Source: Cephalopachus bancanus (taxonomy: Eukaryota > Chordata > Mammalia > Primates > Tarsiidae). From it: a DNA stretch of 64,000 nucleotides. The notes under the pieces were generated by a model. It searched no databases. It saw only the letters and a program-made list of their open reading frames with translations, and had not been told where the DNA came from. Location of the stretch: positions 2,232,001 to 2,296,000 of the forward strand of contig JAPVLO010000181.1 in NCBI GenBank assembly GCA_027257055.1, read 5' to 3'. Positions 25,051 through 35,729 of this stretch are shown here, in pieces. Made by a program: the position numbers and the translations under genes. Numbering within the stretch: the first letter of the stretch is position 1; the number at the start of each line of letters is the position of its first letter.

Positions 25051-26990
25051 ATTGTTTGCATTCCGAAGTCAGTTTTCTCAGCGTCTGCCCTCCCAGGGGA
25101 ATAGGAGAGACCCATATTCTTCTTTTAGTTTTTCTTCATTTGTGTAGGTTTTTCTCTCTCCCCTTTTCCCTCCCCTTCTTTAATTCTGTTTTTCAGGGAA
25201 GGTGGGGTTGCGCTTACTTCTTTTGTTCAATCTCCTGTTCTTCCTTATGAGGGTCCTCTGACTTTGTTCACTTTTGAGGCTGGACTGTGGGTTGGCGGCT
25301 GTACTTTTTGCAGTTTTGAGGTTTAATTGAGGGGGAAGCTGTGATTCAGAATCTGTCTGCAGATCCTAATATACACCAACAGGTGTATGGGCACACTGGA
25401 ACCCGTTTCCCACTGACTTACAATCTGTCCATGCAGCAGGGTTTAGGTTTTCTCCCTGGAACTAAAGGAAGTATGAAAAAGGAAAATAATGGAAGAAGGG
25501 GGGACAGGAGGAAGTTAGAGAGAGAGAAGAGTGAGAGGGAAAACAGACATAAATACCAACCTATGAGTGAAAAAGAGATACAAGGCCAGAAAAGGGTGAA
25601 AAACAGGCACACAAACAAAATTCCCTAAAGTATACCAGTAATCACATAAAGACAGTCCAATAAAATCATGCCTTTTGATGCGTTTCCCCCCAACACAAAC
25701 AGGTAGTCTAAATGAAAAAGCAAACAAAAGTGAGCAAAACAAACAGTCAAAACAATAAAATCAGAAATCAAAATAAGAAAGCAGACTAGCTCTGGAATCT
25801 TTCCTGAGTGTCTAAAGTCTCTTCAGCTCTGATCTCTAGTCTCTTCCCTTTGCTTTAATTGCAGGCAGATAGGTTTATTCCAAGCTTGGGTTGGTTCCCT
25901 TGGTTTGCTGCCTGAGAGGTCTGCTACAGGCCTGATTCAGCATAGAAGGGGGCCTTTTGTCTCCTGTTTAGCGATGTTACCTTAGAAACCCAGGTGGGGG
26001 CTGCTTGTAGATGGGTGGGACAATGCAAATCTCTGCCTGGAAAATGACCAAGGTGGGCAGCTCCTTTTTCAAAGATCCTTTCTCTCCACCTGTCCTTTCT
26101 CTCCACTTGCCTGGGTCTGTCGGTGATCCACTATGACGGGCTGTGGGATCAGTGACACAGCTGGGCGCTGGATCTGGTGTGCTGCCAGCAGCCTGGGTTG
26201 GAGGAGGGAGCTGGAAATTCCCTCTTCTGGAGCTGAGAGCTGAGAGTAGCTGATCAGCACCTCCTTAAGATATACTGTTCCCTTATACAACCATGGGCCC
26301 CACACTGGGTGCTTCAGCCAGAGCAGGGACCGGCGCTCCACAGGGTGGGTGGAGAGTGGTGACAGCAGCTTTGGGTCCCACACAGGGCATTTCAGCCAGA
26401 AATGGAGCTGGTATCTCTGAGGGGCAGGTGCCTAGAGCCTCCCTAGTTGACAGTGGCTTGAAATAGGGCTGGGTGGGGGCCCAGAACTCAGGGGGAAGCT
26501 GGAACTCTGAGAAGCGAGCACCAGCCCATTGGATTGGGTGCCCAGTCAGGGAGAGAGCTGGCAGCGACTGAGTGCTGGGCGGATCAGTGTAGCTAGCAAG
26601 GGAACCCAGATCTCCATAAGGCAGTATCCAAGGGCCACCAGGTGAGACGTAGCCAGGGAGGGAGCTGGAATCTCCACATGACCAGGCCTGGGGCCACCTA
26701 TAGTGGAGCAGTAGCAGCCAAGAGGTCTCAATAGCTGGCTTTGCATGGGCCCAAGGGTTAGTAATACTGGTTAATGTGAGCAGGACTTGAGCCAATTTTG
26801 TGACTCTACTATAATTTTTGTGAATCTTATGATTGTCTGAGAGGGGAAAAAGCAGCCTTGAGCTACAAGTCATTATTTTTTAGATATCTGCTGAGAGCGG
26901 ACAGCAGCTTTTTGTCTGAGCAAAGGAAACTTCTCGCTATTGCTAGGCACAGCATTGGTCACAGCTGCCCTATTCTGGAAGAGTAAGATT
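25051..26990 (-). promoter_or_regulatory. L1-C 5' UTR with internal degenerate repeats
   Basis: About 1.9 kb upstream of ORF1 is richer in G+C than the surroundings. It includes a purine-rich run on the plus strand at 25480-25570 and a 0.5-kb part with a recurring GGAGCTGG-like block (about 26208, 26403, 26502, 26551, 26660). In L1 this region holds the internal promoter. The frame 26873-26283 is an artefact of these repeats and shows IPAPFLAE/VPALAE echoes. Confidence 0.7.
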
Positions 26991-27129
26991 ATTTTTGTGA
27001 TTTTACTGACTTTTTTTTTTTTGCTACTCAAATGAAAATTTGGATTTAAGTATTTGTTGTTAGCAAATACTGATTACAGAGGGAACAGCTGACATAAGCT
27101 ATCACTACAATAGGTGAAGTTTAGACATA

Positions 27130-28060
27130 CCTCCCTTAATAAAGGTGATTTATTCACTTATTCCTTCAACAAATATGTATTAAGCACCCACTCTGTATTA
27201 AGTACTGTATTAAGTACTGTTTTAGGAGATAGGGTTTCAACAGTGGACAAAATAGGCTACAATCCTAGTCCATAGGCCCAAATGTACATTCTAGTGGATG
27301 GACATAGGCAATAAACAAATAAGTAAACATATAGTATGCAGATGATGATAAGTGCTATGGAGAAAAATAAAGCAGGAAAAGGGTAGAGAGAGTTCCAGGG
27401 TAAAGGAGGGGGTTCAAATGTAAGTAAAATGGTGAGAGAAGACCTCACTGAGGTGATATTTGAGCCCAGATGAAGGAGGCAAAGGAGTGGCCATCGACAT
27501 ATATCTGGGGGAAGGTGTCCTAGGCAGAAGGAACAATTGCAAAGACCTGGAAGTAGAAGAGCACTTGATGTGCTACCTCAAAAGGAGGCTAACAAGGAAG
27601 GAGAGGTAATAGGACAGGACACACGGAGGTAGGTTAGAGATGAAATGGGGCCAGATCACGTAGGTCATTGTATGAACTTTGGCATTTACTGTGAAAGGGA
27701 AGGAGAGCCACTGGAGGGTTTTAAGCAGAGAAATAACATCTGGTTTATGTTTTAAAATAGTCACTCTTTCACTGAAGTAGGAACCAAGGTTATCAGGTAG
27801 GAATGAGGTTAAAAGAGAAGGTGCTGGAAGTCTGAGGAGAGATTATGATGCAGTTTTCTAGGAGAGTGGGACAATTATTTGATTGGGAAATATACTATGA
27901 TCATCAGGTAGCATAGAGGGCCCACCTGGGATTATGCATTCCTAAAGTGAGAACAATCAATTGCATAGAGCAGACAGTGTAGAATTTAATGAGGGTTGAA
28001 GTTTTGCCAAGTGACTGAGAGAATAGAATAAGGGAACTGTGAGGATCATGCAGAATAATT
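27130..28060 (+). repeat. Ancient interspersed repeat, family R (copy 2)
   Basis: It starts TTCAACAAATATGTATTAAG and passes through ACATTCTAGTGGATGGACAT, GATAAGTGCTATGGAG, ATATCTGGGGGAAGG, TTGCAAAGACCTGG and CCACTGGAGGGTTTTAAGCA. This is the longest copy of the family in the window. No coding capacity is seen. Confidence 0.6.
27194..27217. repeat. 12-bp tandem duplication
   Basis: TGTATTAAGTAC is repeated twice head to tail inside the family R copy. It is a small local slip. Confidence 0.8.
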
Positions 28061-29440
28061 ATTTAGTGATGAACTATGGAATCACTGGTTAAGAAAGAAG
28101 TGAATACACAGGGACAAGGGCCAGTGAGAAGGTAGTAGGACCAATGGACTGAGGGTATCATGCTGCAGGATTATTTGGGTATGTGGCAGTAAGTTGACTA
28201 GAAAATGACGTTGAAATTGAGACCATGGTACAAAAATAGTTTCATTTAGGGTATGGAAAGGAAATTATCTTTTTCAAATGGAGTATGAAAATACCAAAGA
28301 AAAATGTTGGTTATAATTGAATTCTTTTGAATTCTCGATTTCCCCCCCCAAAATATCTGAGCTTTCAAAACACTAGCAGAAGATATCCAAATGGCTACCT
28401 TCGAAGTTCAATTACTTGGTGTATAGATTTCATTAAGAAGAAAAAATTATACCCTAGCAAAATCCAGCTTTACAAGATTATTTGCTTAGCTAACAACAAC
28501 GAAAAACCTCAAGCAAACAAAAAACATAACATAACAAAACAAAAACAGAAAAGAACCCTACAGCTGAAATTCAAAGAAAAAAAAAAGAGAGAAAAACTAA
28601 ACAGAACTAAGATCAAGCAGAAAAATCTCTTCTATTCATTTGGAAATAATGAATAAATGAAAATCATATTAATACTTTTCATGGTACTAGGCACTGGCTG
28701 TATTGTAGGAAAACACTTGTGAATGATAGCAGAATAATGGTTATAGTGAAATCAAAATGCAAGATTACTTAGTAAATATTTGCCTTTGGGACATTTATCT
28801 CATTTACAAAACCATACTATTTCTCTGTTTCTTTTAAAAAGAAATAATTAAGACTCTAAGCACATAAAACATGAAAGAAGTATAAACAAATTATTTAGTG
28901 CTTTTTCTTAAATACAAGATAAAATGCCAACATTTAGAATTGTATACAGATGTTTAAGAATCCTTTATCATGGAATGAAGACTTGAAAACATCAGCTGTT
29001 TTTGTTACTGTTTTCGTAATTCTTTCTAGGTATAGATAATGTAAAAATACTGACAGCTCAAGCTCTGCAGGTAGTTAGATATTTCAGCAAATAGAAAACA
29101 CCATCCTTTGGAAGATGGTACTATTTTATGTATTACTAAGAAGGACAAGTACCCAAGTTAGGATTTCTGGTAGGAGACCTATACATACAGTTGAGACACC
29201 AGAGGGCAAAGCTGTCAATTTAAGACAAAATGAGAAACTACCATGCATAGAGATGCAGTAGGAAAATATTATATTTATTTAATTATGTATTATATAAATT
29301 TTAATTCTGTGTAATTATTTGGATAACTATATTTATTTATATGTATAACCTTGGCACTGTGTGAAGGGAATAAAATTCCCTGAGAATTTGAACCATTAGC
29401 CAGTTCTCACTCATATCTACAATCTGAATTTATTCTAAAA
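28061..29440. other. AT-rich DNA, no gene seen
   Basis: A very A-rich stretch at 28430-28640 gives a lysine-rich open frame (28327-28656). It has no domain and looks compositional. The rest is anonymous. Confidence 0.4.
29196..29208 (+). promoter_or_regulatory. CTCF-like motif
   Basis: ACACCAGAGGGCA matches 12 of 13 positions of CCASYAGRKGGCR on the plus strand. The sequence around it is not an evident repeat. Binding cannot be judged from sequence alone. Confidence 0.35.
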
Positions 29441-29466
29441 CACACACACACACACACACACACACA
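29441..29466. repeat. (CA)13 microsatellite
   Basis: A pure CA dinucleotide run of 26 bases. It is expected to be length-variable between individuals. Confidence 0.97.
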
Positions 29467-29919
29467 TTCCTGAGACATAAACTGGCACCAGCACCACCAA
29501 GAACAACATAAACCTTAAGAAGAGAATTTAATTTAAGAAGTCTCAGGGTGGTAGTGCTGCCAGTGGCTGACAGATGTAAAGTAAATCCTCTCTGAAAGAT
29601 TTGGAAGAAGTAGAAGAACTCGATTTCATTCCAGGCCAACAGCAATCTTAGGAGATCACTGAGGGTAAGTTGCTATAGACTGTAAGATATATACCTACTA
29701 CAGAGATATTAAACTGTGTACACATTTTTTAAGAATCTTAGAACAGTAAAACATAGTGCAATCCAGACAGGAAGAACTGGAAGTAGAAATTAAGTAAATA
29801 TTTATTGACCAAGTAAATTATTGACCCATATGTGAGATGCGTTATTATACTAGGTGCTGGAATGGGGCATAAAAATGGATGTGAACGCACATTTATTGGC
29901 ATTCCACACTGTACTAGTT

Positions 29920-30357
29920 TTCTAGGGCTGCTGTAACAATGTACAACAAACTTGGTGGGTTAAAACAACATAAATCTATTATCTCACAGCTCTGGAGGCC
30001 AGAAGTTCAAAATTAAGATCCTGACAGGGCCATGCTCCCTCCAAAAACTCTAGAGGAATATCCTCTCTGGCCTCTTCTAGCTTCTGGTAACCCAGGCATT
30101 CCTTGGCTTGCAGCTTCAGTACTTCTGTCTTTCATTCCATTGTCACATTGGATAGTCCCTATATGTCTCTGTCTTCATTTGGCATTTTCCTCTTCTTATA
30201 AGGATAAAGGTTATGCTGGATTAGGGTTCACCCTAATAACCTCATCTTAACTTGAGTACATCTGCAAAGATCCTATTTCCAAATAAGGTCACATTCACAG
30301 GTACTGGGGATTAGGACCTTAACATATCTTTTAGTGGATATAATTCAACCCATAACA
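29920..30357 (-). mobile_element. MLT1: MaLR solo LTR (MLT1/MST type)
   Basis: Read on the plus strand this is the reverse complement of a MaLR LTR. It opens TGTACTAGTTTTCTAGGGCT and GCTGTAAC, then TCTCACAGCTCTGGAGGCC, TCTTCTTATAAGGATA, CACCCTAATAACCTCATCTT and CCAAATAAGGTCACATTC. It ends ATAATTCAACCCATAACA. The 438-bp length fits a solo LTR, and no internal region is present. The TG...CA style ends are kept on the plus-strand reading. Confidence 0.8.
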
Positions 30358-30389
30358 CATCATAACCTTTATGTTTGAGGTGATTCATT

Positions 30390-30770
30390 TCCACTTTTCC
30401 AGTCACATCTTTCAATTCTCACTCTTCATGCTGATACTTCGACTCTACCGAACCCCTTGCTGTTGTTCTGTCAAGAATGCCCCAGTCTGTTAGGCTCATA
30501 CCACTGATACTTTACAGCTCAGTTTAAGTGTCATTTTTGTTGGGAAACCTGCCCTGAGTTCTCCAAATTAGGTTAGGGACCTCCTTCTACATTATAATAC
30601 TTATTGTACTGCATTATAATTATTGACTCACCTGTCTCTTTCTTATACTAGACTCTGAAGTCATCGAAGGCAAAGACGGCGTGTTTTGTTTATCGTGTTC
30701 TCCTTGCTCAGCACGCTGCTTAGTGTTTGATAGACACTTAGTAAATGTTCATTACTGAATATGGGTAACA
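30390..30770 (+). mobile_element. L2: L2 3' end remnant
   Basis: The block CATTTTTGTTGGGAAACCTG around 30532 is followed by GCTGCTTAGTGTTTGATAGA and CTTAGTAAATGTTCATTACTG near 30750. This follows the order of an L2 3' region. Diverged. Confidence 0.6.
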
Positions 30771-30984
30771 TTATAAAGAAAATTTAATAGAACTTAGAGA
30801 GCAATAATATATGAAAGAAAAAGAAGAAATGAAGTATTACTTTGAATTTTGAGACTATGTAGAGGCCAAAATACACAGTGGGCAGAAAGAGTGAAATTCA
30901 GAGGGGAGGTCATTTGGGGGAAAATATTATAAACCCAGATAAAAGGGGTCATGGAGTAAATATGGGATAGAGAAAGTAGAGTGG

Positions 30985-31087
30985 AAACTCCTTTAAGGAC
31001 AAGAGCTTTGTCTTATCTTTGTGCTTCTAGTACTTAATATTGTACCTGGTACAAAAGAAACAATCAATTCATATTTACTAAATAAAG
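30985..31087 (+). mobile_element. L2: L2 3' end remnant
   Basis: TTTAAGGACAAGAGCTTTGT followed by GTACCTGGTACAAAAG and TCATATTTACTAAATAAA is a short L2 terminus. It lies directly before family R sequence. Confidence 0.55.
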
Positions 31088-31099
31088 TGTCAAGTGAGT

Positions 31100-32100
31100 G
31101 TTTCCAGGTCTTTATTGACCAAATAGAGAAGGTGTAAGAATAACTGGTCTGAGGGCTGGAAAGATAAAGCCTTCAGCTTTGGGCATGTTAATTTGAAAAT
31201 CAGAATAGAATATTTAAGGAAGAAATCCCTAGCAGCAACATCTATGGAGCCATGAGAGCTCTGAGCTAGAGACTTGAAAGTCATGGATGCCTACTTGGAA
31301 GTTATCTATATAGAGGTTTTTTTTTTTTCACAATTTATTTTTTTATTATAAAGATGTGGGATACAATTCAGGATTAGGTGTACAAACATAGATTATGCAG
31401 GTACCCTTGTTGATGAGGTATGCTCCTTCCTCCTCTAGCAGTTTCCTTCAACAGCCAATCCCATCCCCACTCCCCTGACAGTTTTCCACTACTGCCAATC
31501 CCTTCCTTATAGTATTATGATAATTGTTCAAGGTCTGCTTATGAGTGAAAACATATGGTACTCTGTTCTTTGTTTCTGTAATAGATCACTGAGTATGATT
31601 GACTCTAAATTCATCCAAGTTGCTGCCAAGTATGTAGAGTTTATCATTGGAAACCTGGAAGTAGATGCACTTTTAGAGGGATTGGGTATAGAGAAAAAAA
31701 AAAGAAGAATCTAGAAGGTGAAAATTGAACCAGTGAAGGAGACAGAGAAAGAGCAGCTATAGAGGGGAACACCTGGATTATATTGTCTCAAAATCTAAAG
31801 AAGGAAATAATTTTTAAAAAGTAAACCTTTAATTGTGCCAAATGCTAAAAAAAGATTGAGAGTAATGAGAACTGAAAATGTTAATCAGTTTTAGCCTTAA
31901 ATTTAATCATTAGTGACCTTCAAGGGAAATATTTCAGTATTGGCAGAGGAAGTCTAATCTCATGTCTTCAGGGATTTGGTGACAGTTTAGTGATAATAAG
32001 AGAGGTAATGTTGTATAGATCATATAATTAAATTTGGCAAGAAATTGGATAGTAGTTTGAATGATGAGTGGAATCAACAAAGAATTAATGCTGTGCTTTT
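31100..32100 (+). repeat. Family R (copy 3), split by an L1
   Basis: Family R markers appear on both sides of the L1 at 31319-31629: CTTTGGGCATGTTAATTTGA before it, and ATTGTGCCAAATGCTAAAA and TTAGTGACCTTCAAGGG after it. The L1 inserted into a pre-existing family R copy. Confidence 0.5.
31319..31629 (-). mobile_element. L1: Strongly 5'-truncated L1 tail
   Basis: A T-run at 31319-31329 is followed by the reverse of the L1 3' UTR (TACAATTCAGGATTAGGTGT) and the end of ORF2, stopping at GTTGCTGCCAA. Only about 310 bp of the element is present. It is the same lineage as L1-B and L1-C. Confidence 0.85.
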
Positions 32101-32935
32101 GAAATGAGACACATGTTTGGTGAATTTTATGATCTATAGTTTGAATGGTTTCCAGTACATGCTAAAGATAAACAGTTATAAAGACAGAGATATTATATGA
32201 CTTTTGTCTTAATAAATCAGAGGAGCGTCATAGTCGATCTTAGAACTTGGTTCTGTGATTGGCGTTGGAAAAGAGAAATGGAGGAGAAGGGATTGCAAAA
32301 AGCGTTTGGTGGAACAGAAATTGCTGGGTCAAGAAGCAGAATTGCGGCATGTTAGAACAGGAAGGGGCAAACTGAGCAAACCTCTCTATAGATGAAGCAG
32401 CTGAGGTTCAGAAAGGAACACTGGGACTTTTGACCACCAATGAAAAAAGTCTGAGCTGTTTGATAGGGTGGTAGATTTGTCTTCCTTCTTCCTCAGACTG
32501 AGGAGAATTACATGGCACCATTGCTGCTCCTCAAGGGGGTACTGGACTGTAGGCAAATAATTGCTGTCTAGCTCTTTTCTAGAGGACGATGCTGACCAGA
32601 GAATTGAATATCAGTCTCCGAGTCTCCTTAGTCTGAGAGTATCCTTAGACAACTTTTAGAATAAATTTGGCTACATTTTGCAAATAGAGATAGAGAAATG
32701 TAGACCCATGCTGTTGTCTCCCTAGGGTCATCATTAGACAGACCAGCTGGCTGACGAGCCTGTGGCTATAGAAACCAACTTTACTGAGGAAAGATGGATT
32801 ATAAAATAAGCCTCTTTTCTTTTCCACTTGATTTGCTGGAATGACACCTTGGCCTTTTGAATTAGACCTTGAAAAAAACATCAGGTTGGAACATTTAATC
32901 TTCTTAGTCAATACCTTATCATATTTTTCTTAGGT
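32101..32935. other. No gene seen; weak MIR-like trace
   Basis: Around 32380-32430 the words GATGAAGCAGCTGAGGTTCAG and GAAAGGAACACTG resemble a worn antisense MIR. Otherwise it is anonymous. Confidence 0.35.
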
Positions 32936-33090
32936 GCACTCTCCTATATGACCTGTTTGGTTGTGTTGAAGATGATGTACACTGCATTTGCCTACATATG
33001 AAGATTTTCACATTGTGAGATCATGATTTTCTCTACTTTCCATATGTGGAATAAACAAAAATTCCTAAGATGAAGGAAAAAAAAAAAAAA
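32936..33090 (+). pseudogene. Possible 3' end of a processed retrocopy
   Basis: GGAATAAACAAAAATTCC contains an AATAAA signal and is followed about 20 bases later by a run of 14 A at 33078-33091. This spacing is typical of a polyadenylated transcript copied back into DNA. The 5' limit and source gene are not recognised, and a chance A-run is possible. Confidence 0.3.
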
Positions 33091-33091
33091 G

Positions 33092-34094
33092 GTCTGTGGT
33101 GCTGCAGGAACTCAGAATGATGAAAGGAATATTAATCTGGGAGTTTTATATATAGGTATTTAATATATAAAGATATCAGTTTTCTCCTCCAAAATATTTT
33201 TTCTTCTTTATTGAGGTTTGGAAATGTGATAGGTCTCCCATATCACGTATATATCTGTATCTGTTATATATACATATGTTGCACACACACATATACATGC
33301 ATACACATACCAAATTCCTTAACCATATGTGCAAAGTCCATATGCAGGGATAATAGGCACCAGAATCGAGAGATGGGAGAGCATATGTGTGACAAAATAT
33401 AGAAGGATTTGTTAAATTTTGGAGGGTTACTTGACCTATTTTCCTCTGATCTTATCATTTGTCTTCCACATTATTGTACAGTTTTTACATTACTATTGTA
33501 ACACTTCAAAACCCGAGGCAGCCCGTTTTAGAAATCTCCCTTAACATATTAAACTGAACAGCAAGTAGATAATTTCAAACGTAATGTGCAGCCAATAAAA
33601 AACTTCCAGAAATTGGCAGGCTCTCAAACCTTTGAAGGCTTCTTTTCCAACTACAGAATTCTATAGGATATTAAAACCAAGTTCAGACTTTAGAAGGAAA
33701 TTCTGTGGGTGGCACAAATGAGAAAATGTCTCAAGGCCTTTCGAAACCATAAATCTAAGTATAGTGCTGTGTTTCAGTTGTGGATGGAGAATTTGTCTTC
33801 ACTTCTTGTTCAAAACTATTCTAACCTGTTGTTAGAAGTTAACTTCAGTAATATCGCCTCCCAGAAACACCTTGTACAGGATTTAAGGAACAGGTGGTGC
33901 ATAGGATGAACCAAAGGAGATCAGAGCAAAGGGCACCAATAGGAGATCAACAGAACCTAAGGATGGGAACCAGCAATGACCACACTCTTGAAAGGTTCAG
34001 AGTATATTAAAAAGTTCACACCCTGTTTAGCTGAAGCAAGACTTCAGCTAGATGACTTTAAAGAGAAATTCTTCTATTTTTAAAGGTAACTCCA
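33092..34094. other. No gene or named repeat seen
   Basis: There is a short AT-rich alternating tract with CACACACA near 33280. Nothing else is supported. Confidence 0.4.
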
Positions 34095-34117
34095 GGGTTA
34101 GAGTTAGGGTTAGGGTT
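34095..34117 (+). repeat. Short interstitial telomere-like repeat
   Basis: GGGTTAGAGTTAGGGTTAGG continues with GTT. It gives about three and a half TTAGGG units, one with a G-to-A change. It is too short to be a functional telomere. Confidence 0.8.
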
Positions 34118-34535
34118 CCAAGGCCTCCATTGTTAACCCACTGCAATATTTAATAACTCTTTTGTCAAGATTTACGTTCATCTGTTTGATTACAGCCAGG
34201 TCAAACTTGTTATAAGTTTAGATGAACTAGCTTGACACCCTTCACTGGGATGTAGTCATTCTTATATGTGAGGATTATAGTTAGGTATTTACTTTCATGA
34301 TACTATAATTGCCTTATCCTTAATTTTTAAATTTAATCATCTTGACTGCTTTCTTCTAAACCTTTCAATGTTCCCAATATACTGAAAATATGAACTTGGT
34401 TGTTAATCATGATTATTCCAGGGTCAGGCTTCTCATTTTAGACTCTGTGGGAAATGTGAAGACATTGAAACAGTCTTCAATTTTTTCCCCTAGCAAAATA
34501 TGTGATAGGTGATGTTCATGTGTAACAGAATGCTA

Positions 34536-34629
34536 AAATCAAAATTTCTTTACTTTATGATGACCATTTGTATACCTAATCCTAAATTGTACCCCACATC
34601 TTTAAAATAAAAAAAAAATCAAACTTTCT
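34536..34629 (+). mobile_element. L1: Ultra-short L1 insertion (about 65 bp)
   Basis: CATTTGTATACCTAATCCTA, then AATTGTACCCCACATC and an A-run, is only the last 60 or so bases of the local L1 3' UTR. AATCAAAATTTCT before it and AATCAAACTTTCT after it form a 13-bp target duplication with one change. It is an extreme 5' truncation. Confidence 0.8.
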
Positions 34630-35588
34630 GACAATATCCAAAGATACAATTAATGCTGTATTCTAAAGAGGGAGGTAATTCCTATGTAGAATTTCCAAAG
34701 GAGCAAACTGAGAACTGGTTCCATGAGTCTTGAATTCCTTGCCCACCTGAAGGTCACTAAAACAGTGAGAGAATAGGAATGGTCTGAAGATTTGTCAGGA
34801 CTTATTTTGAAAAGAGTTGTACTCAGTTCCATCTTCTCCAAGGAGGTGGATGGAAGGGTACTTCATCTCAAACCAAGAGAGAGGAGATCTAACAGATGGC
34901 ATGGAGAACTTGACATGTGTCCTCTATGGTTAAGGAAACATAGTGGACTGGTGTCTGATGATTACATGGAAAATCTGAGAGAGAGACCAACCTGTTAGCT
35001 GCTTTGACAGTGAGAGTGAAGGAGATGTGTCTGCATTGGTTGACCTTTTTCCAGTGTTTGTTGGGCTAATTAGATACTGAGGGTATTTGCTGAGAACCAG
35101 ATTTAAAACATTCAAGGAAGAACTGGCCTGGAATCTGGGGCTCAAACTGTTTTCAGGGACAATTTATCCTTCTTTCATCTCTCAGCTCAGCTTTTTGCGT
35201 GTCCAATTTATTCTCAAGCAGGCCTTCTCTTTGTAATTACAAGATGACTGGCAGCAGTTCCCTGGGCTTTCTAGATGTAAAACCAATGAAATTGAGCAAG
35301 AGTCCTAATCCAACTGTTCTTAGAACAAGGTCTGAGATGTACCCCTGTTGGACTGGCTTATGCTTACCTGGGTTGACTTTGGGCTGAATTGTATACTTCA
35401 CCTGTGGAACTGGGAAGGGTGTCTCATACTAGGCTGAGAGTGGGGAAGGAGTAGATCTCCAAATGACTCTGATCATGCCAAGGAAGGGGATAGAATACCA
35501 GTTAGATTAGTTATAAAATGTTCTATACACCTAGTGTTTTTGTAGCTGTTTTTCTTATTTCTCTCACACCTAGTATTTCTGTGGTTGA
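34630..35588. other. No gene or named repeat seen
   Basis: The sequence is anonymous. The frames at 34792-34998 and 35199-35387 have no family resemblance. Confidence 0.4.
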
Positions 35589-35680
35589 TCTTCTCTTTCT
35601 CTCTCCCTTCCCCTCTCCTCTCCTCCCCTCTGCTCCCCTCCCCTCCCCTCTCCTCTCCTCTTCTCTCTCTCCCTCTCTCA
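35589..35680. repeat. Polypyrimidine tract, about 90 nt
   Basis: The plus strand is pure C/T apart from a single G at 35632, with CCCCTCTCCTC-like repeats. Such tracts can form triplex DNA. It lies just left of the 3'-truncated L1-E. Confidence 0.93.
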
Positions 35681-35729
35681 TGATCTCATGAAAAGAGAAA
35701 AATAATTTAGGCCTATAGTGAATACAACC

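Larger units (their letters stand above)
20061..26990 (-). mobile_element. L1: Near full-length L1 (L1-C)
   Basis: The element reads on the minus strand from a GC-richer 5' UTR (about 26980-25050) through ORF1 (about 25050-24190) and ORF2 (about 24110-20290). It ends in a 3' UTR with a short A-tail, seen as T8 at about 20068-20075. Length is about 6.9 kb, slightly above the usual 6-7 kb for primate L1. It is the most complete copy in the window and carries no nested Alu. I could not find a convincing target duplication. AATAAGATT at the 3' flank and GTAAGATT near 26985 are weak candidates. Both ORFs are broken, so it is not mobile. Confidence 0.88.

Noticed and set aside
26283..26873. A 196-residue proline- and alanine-rich frame as a new protein
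   Set aside because: It lies in the L1-C 5' UTR and its internal repeats mirror DNA repeats. There is no domain and no splice context.
28327..28656. Lysine-rich 109-residue frame
   Set aside because: It comes from an A-rich stretch, with compositional bias and no start or splice support.
29441..29466. Regular short repeats as a possible CRISPR-like array
   Set aside because: It is a CA microsatellite in primate nuclear DNA, with no spacers or direct repeats of suitable length.
30032..30250. 72-residue frame as a gene
   Set aside because: It lies wholly inside the antisense MLT1/MST-type LTR.
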